Assembly: GCF_002904295.1 (NCBI RefSeq)
Contig: NZ_PPHG01000013.1
Location: forward strand, 1-64,000
DNA: 64,000 bases
From: Amycolatopsis sp. CA-128772
GTDB lineage: Bacteria > Actinomycetota > Actinomycetes > Mycobacteriales > Pseudonocardiaceae
Direction of reading: 5' to 3'
Part shown: positions 8,264-16,884 of the stretch, one piece after another
How positions within the stretch are numbered: the first letter of the stretch is position 1
How the letters are laid out: every line of letters begins with the position of its first letter
The notes under the pieces: generated by a model
Database searches by the model: none
Seen by the model: the letters and a program-made list of their open reading frames with translations, nothing else
Told to the model about the DNA's origin: nothing
Program-made: the position numbers and the translations under genes

Positions 8264-9670
8264 TTGCATCCCGGACCAGACGACGACCCGGCCGCCGCCG
8301 GCGGGGCGGCCGCCCGGCGGGCGCGGGGACCGGCCGCGCACCCGCCGGTGACCGCGCACGCCGAAGGGCCAGGCGGTCCGGCCGGGCGCGACCACCCCTA
8401 CCGGCCCCGCAACTGGGCGCTCTGGCGCCGCCCGCCGGTGCTGATCGTCTTCATGCTCGGCCTCGAAGCCGCCGCGATCGCCGTGCTCGCGCTTTCTTTC
8501 GCCCATTCCGCGGTGCCCGGCAATCGCGACTGGATCAATTTCGGGATCCTCGCGGGCGGCGCGACCGTCCACATTCAACTGACCCAGCGGCAGGAGGAGC
8601 GGCGGCGCAACCGGACCAAAAAAGTCCTGATCGACCTGACTGCCGTCTGGACGTTTTCCGCCGCGTTGATCCTGCCGGTGCCGCTGACCCTGCTCGTCGT
8701 TTTCCTGATCCGGCTGCAGCACTGGTTCATCGCGCGCAGGCCGGCGCACAACTTCATTTTCTCCTCGATCACCCACGGCCTGGCCGGCGCGGTCGCGCAC
8801 CTGACGTACGTGTCGCTCGGGCCGCACCTGCTCGGGCAGCCCGGCTGGGGCGGCTTCTGGCACGAGGCGGGCACCATCGTGCTCACCGGTGTCGTCTACG
8901 AAGCGATCCAAATCCTCTACGTCGGCGGCGCACTGGCGCTCGGGCTCTCCTCCGAGCCGACCCTGCGTAACGTCCTGGGCAGCCCGGCCGACAACCTCCT
9001 CGAAGCGGTCACCATCGGGCTCGGCGCGGTGACCGCGATCCTGCTCGCCGTCGTCCCGCCGATGGTCGTCGTGATGGCGGTGGCCACCGTGGTCTTCAAT
9101 CGGCTCGCAGAACTCGATCAGCTCCAGAACGACGTCCGGACGGACCCGAAAACGGGCATTCTCAACATGCGCGGCTGGTCGGAGTCGGCGGAGCGGGCGC
9201 TCGAACGGACCGCCCGATCGGGTGATCAACTGGCACTCCTGATGGTCGATCTGGACCACTTCAAGTGGATTAACGACACCTATGGACATCCGGCGGGTGA
9301 CGACGTGCTCCGCACGGTTGCGCAAACCCTCGACGAAGTGACGAGACCCACCGACTTGGTCGGCCGATTCGGCGGTGAGGAATTCCTCGTTCTGTTGCCG
9401 GACATCGACGAAGAAGCCACCTGGGACGCGGCCGAGCGCATCCGGACCGCGATCGCCAAGCTGCACATAGTGACGACGGACAAGCGCGGCGACCCGGCCA
9501 CGATCGCCGACCGCACGACGTCGATCGGCGTGGCCCGCCACCCCCGCCACGGCGACGACCTGGACCGCCTGCTCCAGTCGGCCGACGCAGCCGTCTACCT
9601 GGCGAAGGAGAACGGCCGCGACCAGGTCTGCTTCGCCCCGGACAGCCTCACGCCCCCAGCCGGACGGTGA
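8264..9670 (+). CDS. Membrane-bound diguanylate cyclase (GGDEF domain)
   Basis: Predicted to make cyclic di-GMP. 468 residues: a Pro/Ala-rich cytoplasmic start, about six membrane helices between residues 50 and 285, then a GGDEF domain. The signature is GGEEF near residue 369, a sequence compatible with catalysis. RPTD sits five residues before it, the RxxD position of the product-inhibition I-site. The metal-binding DLDHFKWIND segment is intact. The TTG start is supported by AAGGAGGTGA ending 5 nt upstream, close to a perfect anti-16S match. It overlaps the convergent orphan gene by 23 bp at the 3' end. No EAL or HD-GYP partner is nearby. Confidence 0.92.
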   Translation: MHPGPDDDPAAAGGAAARRARGPAAHPPVTAHAEGPGGPAGRDHPYRPRNWALWRRPPVLIVFMLGLEAAAIAVLALSFAHSAVPGNRDWINFGILAGGATVHIQLTQRQEERRRNRTKKVLIDLTAVWTFSAALILPVPLTLLVVFLIRLQHWFIARRPAHNFIFSSITHGLAGAVAHLTYVSLGPHLLGQPGWGGFWHEAGTIVLTGVVYEAIQILYVGGALALGLSSEPTLRNVLGSPADNLLEAVTIGLGAVTAILLAVVPPMVVVMAVATVVFNRLAELDQLQNDVRTDPKTGILNMRGWSESAERALERTARSGDQLALLMVDLDHFKWINDTYGHPAGDDVLRTVAQTLDEVTRPTDLVGRFGGEEFLVLLPDIDEEATWDAAERIRTAIAKLHIVTTDKRGDPATIADRTTSIGVARHPRHGDDLDRLLQSADAAVYLAKENGRDQVCFAPDSLTPPAGR

Positions 9671-10517
9671 GTTCGAGCTTCACGAGCACCTCGGCGCACG
9701 ACCCGGCCGAGGAGCGGTCGAGCCGCAGCCGCTCGCCCCGGTAGCCGGCGGACTCGAGCCGCAGCACGCGCGCACCGGCCGCGGGCCGCGGGTGGCACCA
9801 GTGCCGCACGGTCCCGGCGCCGGCAGCGTCCTTGGCGAGGAGCAGGTACTCGTACCCGAGGTCGTCGGCGACCCGCCCGAGCCCGTTCCACCACAGGGAC
9901 CGCAGGACGAGACCGCCACCGTCGCGGCGCAGTTCGACGGGCGGATCGGCGTCGACGTCGACCCGGAAGCCGCGCTCGCCGACGCGGACCGAGCGGACGT
10001 CGAGGAAGTCGCTGGCCTCGCCGCCGGCCTCGGAACCCAATATCTCCCCGCCGCCTTCCCGGCCGTCGGCCTCCGGCAGCAGCGCCGCCACCGCCAGCTC
10101 CGCCGCGACCCGCCCGTCTTCGCCGTCCGGCGTCACCGGCACCCCGCGCAGGTCACCCGCCAGTACCCGGTGCCCGCGGACCTCCGCCCAGCCCAGCGCC
10201 GCCGCCCGCAAGCCCGGCTCGCGCAGCTCCCCCGCGCCGCGCCGGGCCGCCCGGACCAATCGCGCCGTTTCCGGGCCCTCCGCCCCGAAGAACCCCGTCA
10301 TCGCCCGCCGCAACGCACGCAACTGCGCCGCCAGCACCACCCGCGCCACCACCCCGGGATGCCGCGAAGCCAGCGCACCAGGCGCACAGTCGCGCAAGGC
10401 CGCCGCCAGCAACCTCAGCTCCGGCGTCTCCGGTGAGCGCAGGGAAGCGCCGGGAGCGAGCCGTCGCAGGGCGCGAACGGTGTCCTCCACCGGCACCGCC
10501 GATCCGCTCGAGCGCAC
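9648..10517 (-). CDS. Hypothetical protein, orphan
   Basis: 289 residues that I do not recognise. The first half is helical and Arg/Ala/Leu-rich (VEDTVRALRRLAP, LRALRRAMTGFFGAEGPE). The second half looks beta-rich, with short acidic loops and a conserved-looking WWNGLGRVADDLGYEYLLL segment. No signal peptide or membrane helix. The GTG start is well supported by AGGAGG with a 5-nt spacer, which also shows that the longer open frame running to 12950 is not the gene. It overlaps the GGDEF gene tail to tail by 23 bp. Divergent from the phospholipase fusion. Confidence 0.7.
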   Translation of the reverse strand: MRSSGSAVPVEDTVRALRRLAPGASLRSPETPELRLLAAALRDCAPGALASRHPGVVARVVLAAQLRALRRAMTGFFGAEGPETARLVRAARRGAGELREPGLRAAALGWAEVRGHRVLAGDLRGVPVTPDGEDGRVAAELAVAALLPEADGREGGGEILGSEAGGEASDFLDVRSVRVGERGFRVDVDADPPVELRRDGGGLVLRSLWWNGLGRVADDLGYEYLLLAKDAAGAGTVRHWCHPRPAAGARVLRLESAGYRGERLRLDRSSAGSCAEVLVKLELTVRLGA

Positions 10518-10679
10518 TGCCGCCTCCTGGTCGCCGTGGCCCCTTTCCAGTGTCGGCCCGGACGGGCCGGCGCCGACAGGGGGAAACGGGCAGCCGTCCG
10601 GGCAGCCCGCGGGAAACCACCGTGCACTCCGGGGGCCAGCCCCATGCCGGCCCCGCAGCCGGGCTGGCACCCTTGACCC

Positions 10680-12833
10680 ATGCCCGCCCCAGCCGAGCCG
10701 CCGCGTGTCCGCCGGCCCTGGTCGACGTCCGGGTGGCTGCTGCTGGTGCTGCTGGTCGTCTTCGCGTTCGGGCTGATCGCCTCGCGGCCGCCGTCGCCGC
10801 CGGACCAGGGGCCGCCCACCGGGGACGTGCTGGCCGCGCAGAACGCCATCGACGCGCTGGTCCACCCCGGCCCACACCCCGACGCGCTCGCGCGGCTGCC
10901 GAAGGACTTCACCGCGCTCAGCGGCGTCACTCCGGGCGCGATGCCGGCCCGCGACGGCACCGTCCGCGCGGTGCACGCCGACGGCGGCTGCTCGACGCCG
11001 TGGGGCGACGACAACACGAAGTGGGACTACGCCGTGCCGTGCAAGGCGCACGACCTCGGCTACGACCTGCTCCGGTACGCCGACCGCAAGGGCCACCCGC
11101 TCGGCCCCGAGGCCCGCGAGGCGCTGGACGACCGGCTGTCCCACGACATGCACCACACCTGCGACCTCAATCCGCTGAATTCGGCCCTCACCTGCCGGGT
11201 CGTCGCCTCCTTCTACTCGGCCGGGCTGGTGGTCAACTCGTGGCACCAGCGCTGGGGCCCGCCGGTCGGCGACCCGATCGGCCCGATGGTCGCCGGCGTC
11301 CTCGTGATCGGCTGCCTGCTGGTCTTCCGGCTGCGCGGCTGGCTGCGGACCCGCCGCGAACCGCGGTCGCCCTCGCCCGCCGCCGCCCCCGCCGAGGTCG
11401 GCCGGTGGGCGCTGCTCGGCGCCGGGGGTGTCGTCGTCCTGCTGCTCGGGGAGTCCGTGACGGCCCTCGCGCACTGGGCCGGCGCGGCCGAGCCGGCGTT
11501 GTGGCCGCTGACCTGGCTCACCCAGCTGGCCCCGCTGATCTTCTTCGCCGGCGGCCACGCCAACGCCGCCGGCTGGCGCGCCGAACTGGAGGCGGGCGGC
11601 GGCTACCGCCATTACCTGGCCGAACGCGCCAGCCCGCTGCTGCGCCCGGCGTTGATCTTCGCGGTCGTCGCCCTGCTGACGCCGCTCGCGCTGGAACTGC
11701 TCGGCATCCCGGCCGGGACGACGGCCACCGTCATGCGGATCGCGCTGCACCCGCTCTGGCTGCTCGGGGTCTACCTGCTGACGATCATCTGCGCGCCGCC
11801 GCTGCTGGCCCTGCACCGCCGGGCCCCGGTGAGCGCGGCCGCCGGCCTGCTCGCGCTGGTCGTGGCCGGCGAGGTGGCCGCCGACGCCGCCGGCTCGCCG
11901 CTGCCCCGCTACGCGGCGACGTTCGCTCTCGCGCTCCTCGCCCAGCAACTCGCCTTCGCGCACGCCGACGGCGTACGCCCGTCTCGACGCCTGCTCGCCA
12001 CGGCCGCCGCGACCGGGGTCGCCGGTCTCGCCGTCGCGAGCGTCCTGAAGGGCGGGCCGCCCGTCCTGCTCGGCAGCCCGGGCGCCCCGGCGGCGTTGTC
12101 CGCCCCGCCGTGGGGCGTGCTGCTGCTCGGCCTGGTCCAGCTCGGCCTGCTGGGGCTGCTGGCCGTCCCGCTGGGCCGGCTCGGCCGGCGGCCCGGGGTC
12201 CTCACCGCCTCCCGGTTCGTCCTGCGTGCCCCGATGAGCCTCTACCTCGCGTTCCTCGCCGCGATGCTGCTGCTGGTCGCCGTCGTCTACCTGCCCGGCC
12301 GGATCGCCGACGGGCTCAGCTGGCTGATCCGGCCCCGCACGCTGGTCGCGATCGGGCTGCTCGCGGTGCCCGCGACGCTGGTCTTCTGGTGGTTCGAACG
12401 GCACACCCACGGCGCCCGGCAGCCGCGGGCGGCCGACCACCCCGGCCGCCGGACGGCGGTGCTGACCCGCGCCGCGGCCGGGCTCGGCATCGGCTACGCG
12501 ACGCTCGGCGTGTTCGGCTTCGCGCTGACCCGCTTCGGCGGGGTGGCCGCCGACGCGGACCTGCTGGGCCTGCGCCTCGACCCCATCCAGAGCCTGGTGC
12601 ACCTGCTGCTCGGGGTGTTCCTGCTGCACACGATCCGGATCGGCGCCGGCGCGGCCACCGGCACCTGGCTGACCACGGCGCTCGCCTGCGCGCCCTCGCT
12701 GCTGTTCGCCGCCGACGGCAGCACGCCCGGGTTCCTCGGCGTCACCCTCCACGCGGTGACGGCCGGGTTCGCCCTGCTGGCCGCCGCGGGGACGCTCCTG
12801 CCCGCCCGGCCACCGGCCAATGTGCCGGCCTGA
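10680..12833 (+). CDS. Fusion: prokaryotic phospholipase A2, membrane acyltransferase-3-like region and DUF4383-like region
   Basis: 717 residues. An N-terminal anchor helix (about 17-36) exports a domain at about 45-190 with the prokaryotic phospholipase A2 core: CSTPWGDD near 104, then PCKAHDLGYD, where His-Asp is the catalytic pair, and further Cys residues that could form disulfides. A large membrane part follows (about 195-590). It contains LTWLTQLAPLIFFAGGHANAAGW and RASPLLRPALIF, which resemble acyltransferase-3 (OafA-type) proteins, but I do not see a standard first-helix catalytic His. The end (about 595-700) looks like DUF4383 (FGFALTRFGG, then LDPIQSLVHLLLGVFLLH). ATG start without a clear ribosome site. 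A role in lipid hydrolysis or remodelling at the outer membrane face is inferred. Confidence 0.78.
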   Translation: MPAPAEPPRVRRPWSTSGWLLLVLLVVFAFGLIASRPPSPPDQGPPTGDVLAAQNAIDALVHPGPHPDALARLPKDFTALSGVTPGAMPARDGTVRAVHADGGCSTPWGDDNTKWDYAVPCKAHDLGYDLLRYADRKGHPLGPEAREALDDRLSHDMHHTCDLNPLNSALTCRVVASFYSAGLVVNSWHQRWGPPVGDPIGPMVAGVLVIGCLLVFRLRGWLRTRREPRSPSPAAAPAEVGRWALLGAGGVVVLLLGESVTALAHWAGAAEPALWPLTWLTQLAPLIFFAGGHANAAGWRAELEAGGGYRHYLAERASPLLRPALIFAVVALLTPLALELLGIPAGTTATVMRIALHPLWLLGVYLLTIICAPPLLALHRRAPVSAAAGLLALVVAGEVAADAAGSPLPRYAATFALALLAQQLAFAHADGVRPSRRLLATAAATGVAGLAVASVLKGGPPVLLGSPGAPAALSAPPWGVLLLGLVQLGLLGLLAVPLGRLGRRPGVLTASRFVLRAPMSLYLAFLAAMLLLVAVVYLPGRIADGLSWLIRPRTLVAIGLLAVPATLVFWWFERHTHGARQPRAADHPGRRTAVLTRAAAGLGIGYATLGVFGFALTRFGGVAADADLLGLRLDPIQSLVHLLLGVFLLHTIRIGAGAATGTWLTTALACAPSLLFAADGSTPGFLGVTLHAVTAGFALLAAAGTLLPARPPANVPA

Positions 12834-12876
12834 CCAGGCGAAACCGTCGAACCTTTGGGAAACTGGGTGGTGGATG

Positions 12877-12898
12877 ACACATCCGTGGGGGGATGTGT
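12877..12898. terminator. Hairpin after the phospholipase fusion
   Basis: ACACATCC (12877-12884) pairs with GGATGTGT (12891-12898) around GTGGGG. It sits 43 bp after the stop and 80 bp before the LCP start, with no T-tract. Terminator is the simplest reading; an operator for the LCP gene is possible. Confidence 0.4.
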
Positions 12899-12978
12899 AA
12901 CGCTGCAGCAACCCGGGGCAGGCACCATGCGTCCCATCCCGTAGCACCACCCGATCGATGCAGTGAGGAGTCGCCCGC

Positions 12979-14649
12979 GTGGATCACCCGCCCCGGAACG
13001 GGCCAGGCGGCCGCCGCCCCGCCCGGCCCTGGCCGGACGAGCCAGGCCGGGACGCTCCCCGCCGCGGCACGCCGCCGTCGCGCCGCCCCGCACCCCGCCG
13101 TGAACCCGCGGACGTCCGCCGCGCCGGCCCCTCGCCGTCCCGCCGTCCCCGGCCGCGCCCGGCCCCGCGCGCCCGCCGCAACTCCTTCCGCGGCGTGAAG
13201 ATCTCGCTGGCCGTCGTCTCGCTGCTGGTGATGGGCCTGACCGGGTACGCGTGGGCGGCCATGCAGGGCCTGGTCAACGGGCTGAACTACCAGAACGTGA
13301 TCAGCGAGGGCGGCGGCGGCGAGAAGCCCGCGGACGGCGCCCGCGACATCCTCCTGGTCGGCCTCGACAGCCGCACCGACGCCCAAGGCAACCCGCTGCC
13401 CCGCGAGGTGCTCGACGAACTGCGCGCCGGCGACGCCGACGGCGAGCTGAACACCGACTCCCTGATCTTCGTGCACATCCCGAACGACGGCAGCAAGGCC
13501 GTCGCGATGTCCCTGCCGCGCGACTCCTACGTCGACATCCCCGGCTACGGCAAGCACAAGATCAACTCGGCGTACGCCCGGGCGATGCTGCAGGCCCGCA
13601 AGGACCTGCAGAAACAGGGCGTCACCGACCCGAAGGAGCTCGACGTCAAGGCCAACCAGGCCGGGGCGAAGGAGCTCATCGAGACCATCGAGAAGCTCAC
13701 CGGGTCGACCATCGACAACTACGCCGCGGTCAACCTGCTCGGCTTCAGCGAAATCACCAAGGCCATCGGCGGCGTCGACGTCTGCCTGAACAACACCGTC
13801 AAGGACCAGTACTCCGGCGCGAACTTCACCAAGGGGCAGCACACCATCTCCGGCGTCGAGGCGCTGGAGTTCGTGCGGCAGCGCCACGGCCTGCCCAACG
13901 GCGACCTCGACCGGGTCGTCCGCCAGCAGGTGTTCATGGCCGGCATGGCGCGCAAGGTGCTCTCGGCCGGCACACTGACCAACCCGGGCAAGCTGTCCGA
14001 CCTGATCGACGCCATCAAGAAGTCGGTCGTGCTCAACCAGAACTGGGACATCTTCGGCTTCGCCCAGCAGATGAAGGGCCTGACCGGCGGCCAGCTCGAG
14101 TTCCGCACCATCCCGGTGAAGAACATCGAGTACAAGACCCCCGAGGACGGCGTCGCCATCCAGGTCGACCCGGCCGAGGTGAAGCAGTTCGTCCAGAGCC
14201 TCGCCGGGCCGCAGCCGGGTCAGACCGCGCCGCCGGCCGAGCAGGCCGACCCGGCCAACAAGGCGACCACGGTCGACGTCCGCAACGCCTCCGGCCGCAC
14301 CGGCCTCGCGGCGGGCGCCGCCAAGACCCTCGAAGCCAAGGGCTTCACCTCCGGCGAGACGTCCAACGCAACCTCGCGCAAGACCACGGTCATCTGGGTG
14401 CCCAAGGGCGGGAAGACCGCCGGCCAGGCCGTTGCGGACGCGCTCGGCGGCTCGCCGACGGTCCAGGAGGACAAGAGCGTCCAGGCCGGGCACGTGACGG
14501 TCTTCCTCGGCGCCGACTACCAGGGCTCGACCTCCGCCTCGAGCTCGGGCGCCGGCTCGGCGGGCGCATCGTCGCAGGCCGCCGCGCCGCCGCCGGCCGC
14601 CGAGGAGGACAAACCGATCACGGCCGAAGGCGTCCCCTGCGTCAACTGA
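12979..14649 (+). CDS. LytR-CpsA-Psr (LCP) family cell-wall glycopolymer ligase with LytR_C domain
   Basis: LCP enzymes transfer undecaprenyl-linked polymers to peptidoglycan or arabinogalactan outside the membrane. 556 residues: an Arg/Pro-rich cytoplasmic tail (1-70), one membrane helix (about 72-94), and an LCP domain starting at RDILLVGLDSRTD with AVAMSLPRDSYVDIPG and the pyrophosphate-binding Arg region FVRQRHGLPNGDLDRVVRQQ. A C-terminal LytR_C domain follows (TVDVRNASGRTGLAAGAAK), then a Ser/Ala-rich tail. GTG start with GAGGAG upstream. Monocistronic, followed by an HTH regulator in the same direction. Confidence 0.93.
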   Translation: MDHPPRNGPGGRRPARPWPDEPGRDAPRRGTPPSRRPAPRREPADVRRAGPSPSRRPRPRPAPRARRNSFRGVKISLAVVSLLVMGLTGYAWAAMQGLVNGLNYQNVISEGGGGEKPADGARDILLVGLDSRTDAQGNPLPREVLDELRAGDADGELNTDSLIFVHIPNDGSKAVAMSLPRDSYVDIPGYGKHKINSAYARAMLQARKDLQKQGVTDPKELDVKANQAGAKELIETIEKLTGSTIDNYAAVNLLGFSEITKAIGGVDVCLNNTVKDQYSGANFTKGQHTISGVEALEFVRQRHGLPNGDLDRVVRQQVFMAGMARKVLSAGTLTNPGKLSDLIDAIKKSVVLNQNWDIFGFAQQMKGLTGGQLEFRTIPVKNIEYKTPEDGVAIQVDPAEVKQFVQSLAGPQPGQTAPPAEQADPANKATTVDVRNASGRTGLAAGAAKTLEAKGFTSGETSNATSRKTTVIWVPKGGKTAGQAVADALGGSPTVQEDKSVQAGHVTVFLGADYQGSTSASSSGAGSAGASSQAAAPPPAAEEDKPITAEGVPCVN

Positions 14650-14764
14650 GTCAGCCGGCCAGCCGTCGTTAACCCATTCGGCCTAACTCGCGCAATCGGT
14701 ATCAAAGACATGCCCGAATTCGCGTAAGGGCCGGGCGTCAGCGCACTTACATACATGTGAGGGT

Positions 14765-14800
14765 GCACCTGCACGGGAATTATCACGACCGTGCGGGTGC
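14765..14800 (+). promoter_or_regulatory. Inverted repeat in the leader of the HTH gene
   Basis: GCACCTGCACGG (14765-14776) and CCGTGCGGGTGC (14789-14800) pair over 12 positions, one of them G:U, around an A/T-rich 12-nt loop. It lies 30 bp before GTG 14830 and covers the alternative GTG 14791. It may be an operator for autoregulation or an RNA hairpin. Confidence 0.45.
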
Positions 14801-14829
14801 CGTGGGAGCGCACGGCAGGGGACATTGAT

Positions 14830-15300
14830 GTGCTGATCGACGGTGAGGAGTACCAGCGGATCCTCGGAGACGAGCTCCGCAAGCTCCGGCGCAGCCGAGG
14901 CTGGACGCGCAAGGAGCTGAACCAGCACCTGCAGAGCGAGATCTCGCTGCAGACGCTGGCCACCTACGAGCTGGGCACCAGACAGTGCTCCGTCGTGCGC
15001 CTGGTCGAGCTGTGCGTCGCGATGGACGAACTGCCCCAGGACCTCCTGGCCAAGGTGCACCGCCGGGTGTTCGTCGACGAGCCGGGCCGGGTCCGCGTCG
15101 ACCTGCGCAAGGTCGTCGCCGACGCTCCGGCCGACCTGCTCCCGCTGCGCCGCTGGGCCGAGGACCGGCTGCGGCAGACCGGCGAGCACGCCGGCGGCGA
15201 GGTCGCCCTCGACCTGCCGGCGCTGGAGCGGATGGCCGAGCTGTGCCGGCTGCCGACCGTCGACCTGATCGCCCGCCTCCGCCGCTACACCTCCCGCTGA
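14830..15300 (+). CDS. Helix-turn-helix (XRE-type) transcriptional regulator
   Basis: 156 residues. The N-terminal HTH is about residues 8-64: LGDELRKLRRSRGWTRKEL, then SLQTLATYELGTRQCS, the usual helix 2-3 layout of XRE proteins. The C-terminal half is charged and helical, ending LIARLRRYTSR, and has no recognised ligand domain. I prefer GTG 14830 because AGGGGA lies about 8 nt upstream; GTG 14791 would add 13 residues. Solo gene with an unusually AT-rich upstream region (14650-14790) that should hold its promoter. The target genes are unknown. Confidence 0.85.
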   Translation: MLIDGEEYQRILGDELRKLRRSRGWTRKELNQHLQSEISLQTLATYELGTRQCSVVRLVELCVAMDELPQDLLAKVHRRVFVDEPGRVRVDLRKVVADAPADLLPLRRWAEDRLRQTGEHAGGEVALDLPALERMAELCRLPTVDLIARLRRYTSR

Positions 15301-15310
15301 TCCGCTGGTC

Positions 15311-15350
15311 GTGAGTGCGTAACCGGGTTCCGACCCGGTTACGCACTCAC
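15311..15350. terminator. 18-bp perfect palindrome between convergent genes
   Basis: Arms 15311-15328 and 15333-15350 are exact reverse complements around TCCG. They lie between the HTH stop (15300) and the monooxygenase stop (15356), so one hairpin can serve both directions. Confidence 0.8.
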
Positions 15351-15355
15351 GCCCC

Positions 15356-16813
15356 TCAGCCGACCTGGAAGTCCTCGCGGCGCACCTTGCGCGTGTCGAG
15401 CCAGTAGCGCCAGGTGAACCCGGGCCAGATCGTCCGGTTGACGCCCGCCGCGTCCAGGTACCAGCTCTTGCAGCCGCCGCGCGTCCAGATGCCCTTCGCC
15501 AGCTTGCGCTGGATCCGCGCGTTGAACCGCTCCTGCACCTCCGGCTTCGGCTCGATGGCCCGCCCGCCGGCCAGCCGCAGCGCTTCGGCGACGTAGGAGA
15601 TCTGTGCCTCGATCATGAACACGACCGAGTTGTGCCCGAGGCCGGTGTTCGGCCCGAGCAGGAAGAACAGGTTCGGGAAGCCGGCGACGGTGATGCCGAG
15701 GTGCGTCCGCATCCCCCCGGTCGCCCACTCCTTGCCGAGGTTGCGCCCGTCGCGGCCGACGATCTCCAGGTCGTCGAAGGCGTCGGTGACGTGGAAGCCG
15801 GTGCCGTAGATGAGGACGTCGGCCTCGTGCTCGACCCCCGCCGCGTCGACGACACTGTGCTCGCGGACCTCGCGGACGCCCTCGGTCACGACGTCGACGT
15901 TGTCGCGGGCGAGCGCCGGGTAGTAGTCGTTGGAGATGAGCACGCGCTTGCAGCCCATCGTGTAGTCCGGGGTGACCTTGCGCCGCAGCTGCGGATCCGT
16001 GATCGCGCGGTCGATGTTGCGCCGGGCGATCCGCTGCCCGAGCTTCATCACCCACGACTGGCCGTTGAAGCCGACGGCGCGGGCCTCGAGCAGCCAGTAG
16101 AGCAGGGTGCGGTAGGCGCGCTGGGCCGGCGGGAACGCCCGGAACAGCTTGCGGGTGCGCCCGGACATCTCGTGGTCGGCCTTCGGCATGATCCACGGCG
16201 GCGTCCGCTGGAACAGCGTCAGCTCCTCGACCTCCGGGGCGATCTTCGGGACGAACTGGACCGCGCTGGCGCCGGTGCCGATCACGGCGACCTTCTTACC
16301 CGCGAGGCCGACGTCGTGGCGCCACTGCGCGGAGTGGTACGCCGGCCCCTCGAACCGCTCGATCCCGGGCAGCTCGGGGATCATCGGCAGGTGCAGTGCC
16401 CCGACCCCGGCGACCAGCGCGTTCGCGGCGAACTCGTCACCGCCCCTCGTGGCGACGTGCCACCGGTTCTCTTCGGCGTCCCAGCGGGCGCCGGTCATCT
16501 CCTGCCCGAACCGGATGAACCGGCGCAGGTCGTGCTTGTCGGCGACCTCGCGCAGGTAGCGCCAGATCTCCGGCTGCGGCGAGTAGGCCCGCGACCAGCC
16601 CGGGTTCTGCTCGAAGGAGAACGAGTACATGTGCGACGGGATGTCGCAGGCGCACCCGGGGTAGCTGTTGTCGCGCCAGGTGCCGCCGACGTCGTGTGCC
16701 TTCTCGAGGATGACGAAGTCGTCGCGGCCCTCCTTGCGCAGCTGGATCGCCATGCCGAGACCGGAGAACCCGGTCCCGACGATGACGACCCCGGTCTCCG
16801 TGCGGTTGCCCAT
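15356..16813 (-). CDS. Flavin-containing monooxygenase, Baeyer-Villiger type
   Basis: FAD- and NADPH-dependent oxygenase that inserts oxygen into ketones or other lipophilic substrates. 485 residues. The FAD motif GTGFSG is near 12-17. The Baeyer-Villiger fingerprint FxGxxxHxxxW (FEGPAYHSAQW) is near 153, with Arg where Pro often follows. The NADPH motif GTGASA is near 177, and the late YGTGFH motif is present. It closely resembles the EthA/AlmA/CzcO-like group of actinobacterial BVMOs. The divergent TetR gene is 71 bp away, and an inverted repeat lies between them, so TetR control is likely. Natural substrate unknown. Confidence 0.9.
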   Translation of the reverse strand: MGNRTETGVVIVGTGFSGLGMAIQLRKEGRDDFVILEKAHDVGGTWRDNSYPGCACDIPSHMYSFSFEQNPGWSRAYSPQPEIWRYLREVADKHDLRRFIRFGQEMTGARWDAEENRWHVATRGGDEFAANALVAGVGALHLPMIPELPGIERFEGPAYHSAQWRHDVGLAGKKVAVIGTGASAVQFVPKIAPEVEELTLFQRTPPWIMPKADHEMSGRTRKLFRAFPPAQRAYRTLLYWLLEARAVGFNGQSWVMKLGQRIARRNIDRAITDPQLRRKVTPDYTMGCKRVLISNDYYPALARDNVDVVTEGVREVREHSVVDAAGVEHEADVLIYGTGFHVTDAFDDLEIVGRDGRNLGKEWATGGMRTHLGITVAGFPNLFFLLGPNTGLGHNSVVFMIEAQISYVAEALRLAGGRAIEPKPEVQERFNARIQRKLAKGIWTRGGCKSWYLDAAGVNRTIWPGFTWRYWLDTRKVRREDFQVG

Positions 16814-16848
16814 GACGCCTCCCGGTTCCTGTTACCCGTCGTCCATCT

Positions 16849-16859
16849 TACTCAGAGTA
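16849..16859. promoter_or_regulatory. Candidate TetR operator between the monooxygenase and its regulator
   Basis: Perfect inverted repeat TACTC-A-GAGTA, flanked by two GTTACCCG words (from 16831 and from 16861). It sits 13 bp before the -10 box of the regulator, where binding would block both divergent promoters. Confidence 0.6.
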
Positions 16860-16871
16860 GGTTACCCGCGG

Positions 16872-16877
16872 TAGAGT
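16872..16877 (+). promoter_or_regulatory. -10 box (TAGAGT) of the TetR gene
   Basis: Ends 7 nt before GTG 16885, placing the expected transcription start at the start codon. Confidence 0.55.
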
Positions 16878-16884
16878 GTGCTGC

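Noticed and set aside
12877..12898. Riboswitch before the LCP gene
   Set aside because: Only one short hairpin; none of the conserved elements of known cell-wall-associated riboswitches could be recognised.
9648..12950. An 1100-codon minus-strand open frame
   Set aside because: Only its last 289 codons have a ribosome site and protein-like composition; the rest is Arg/Gln/Gly-rich antisense of the phospholipase fusion, as usual in high-GC DNA.
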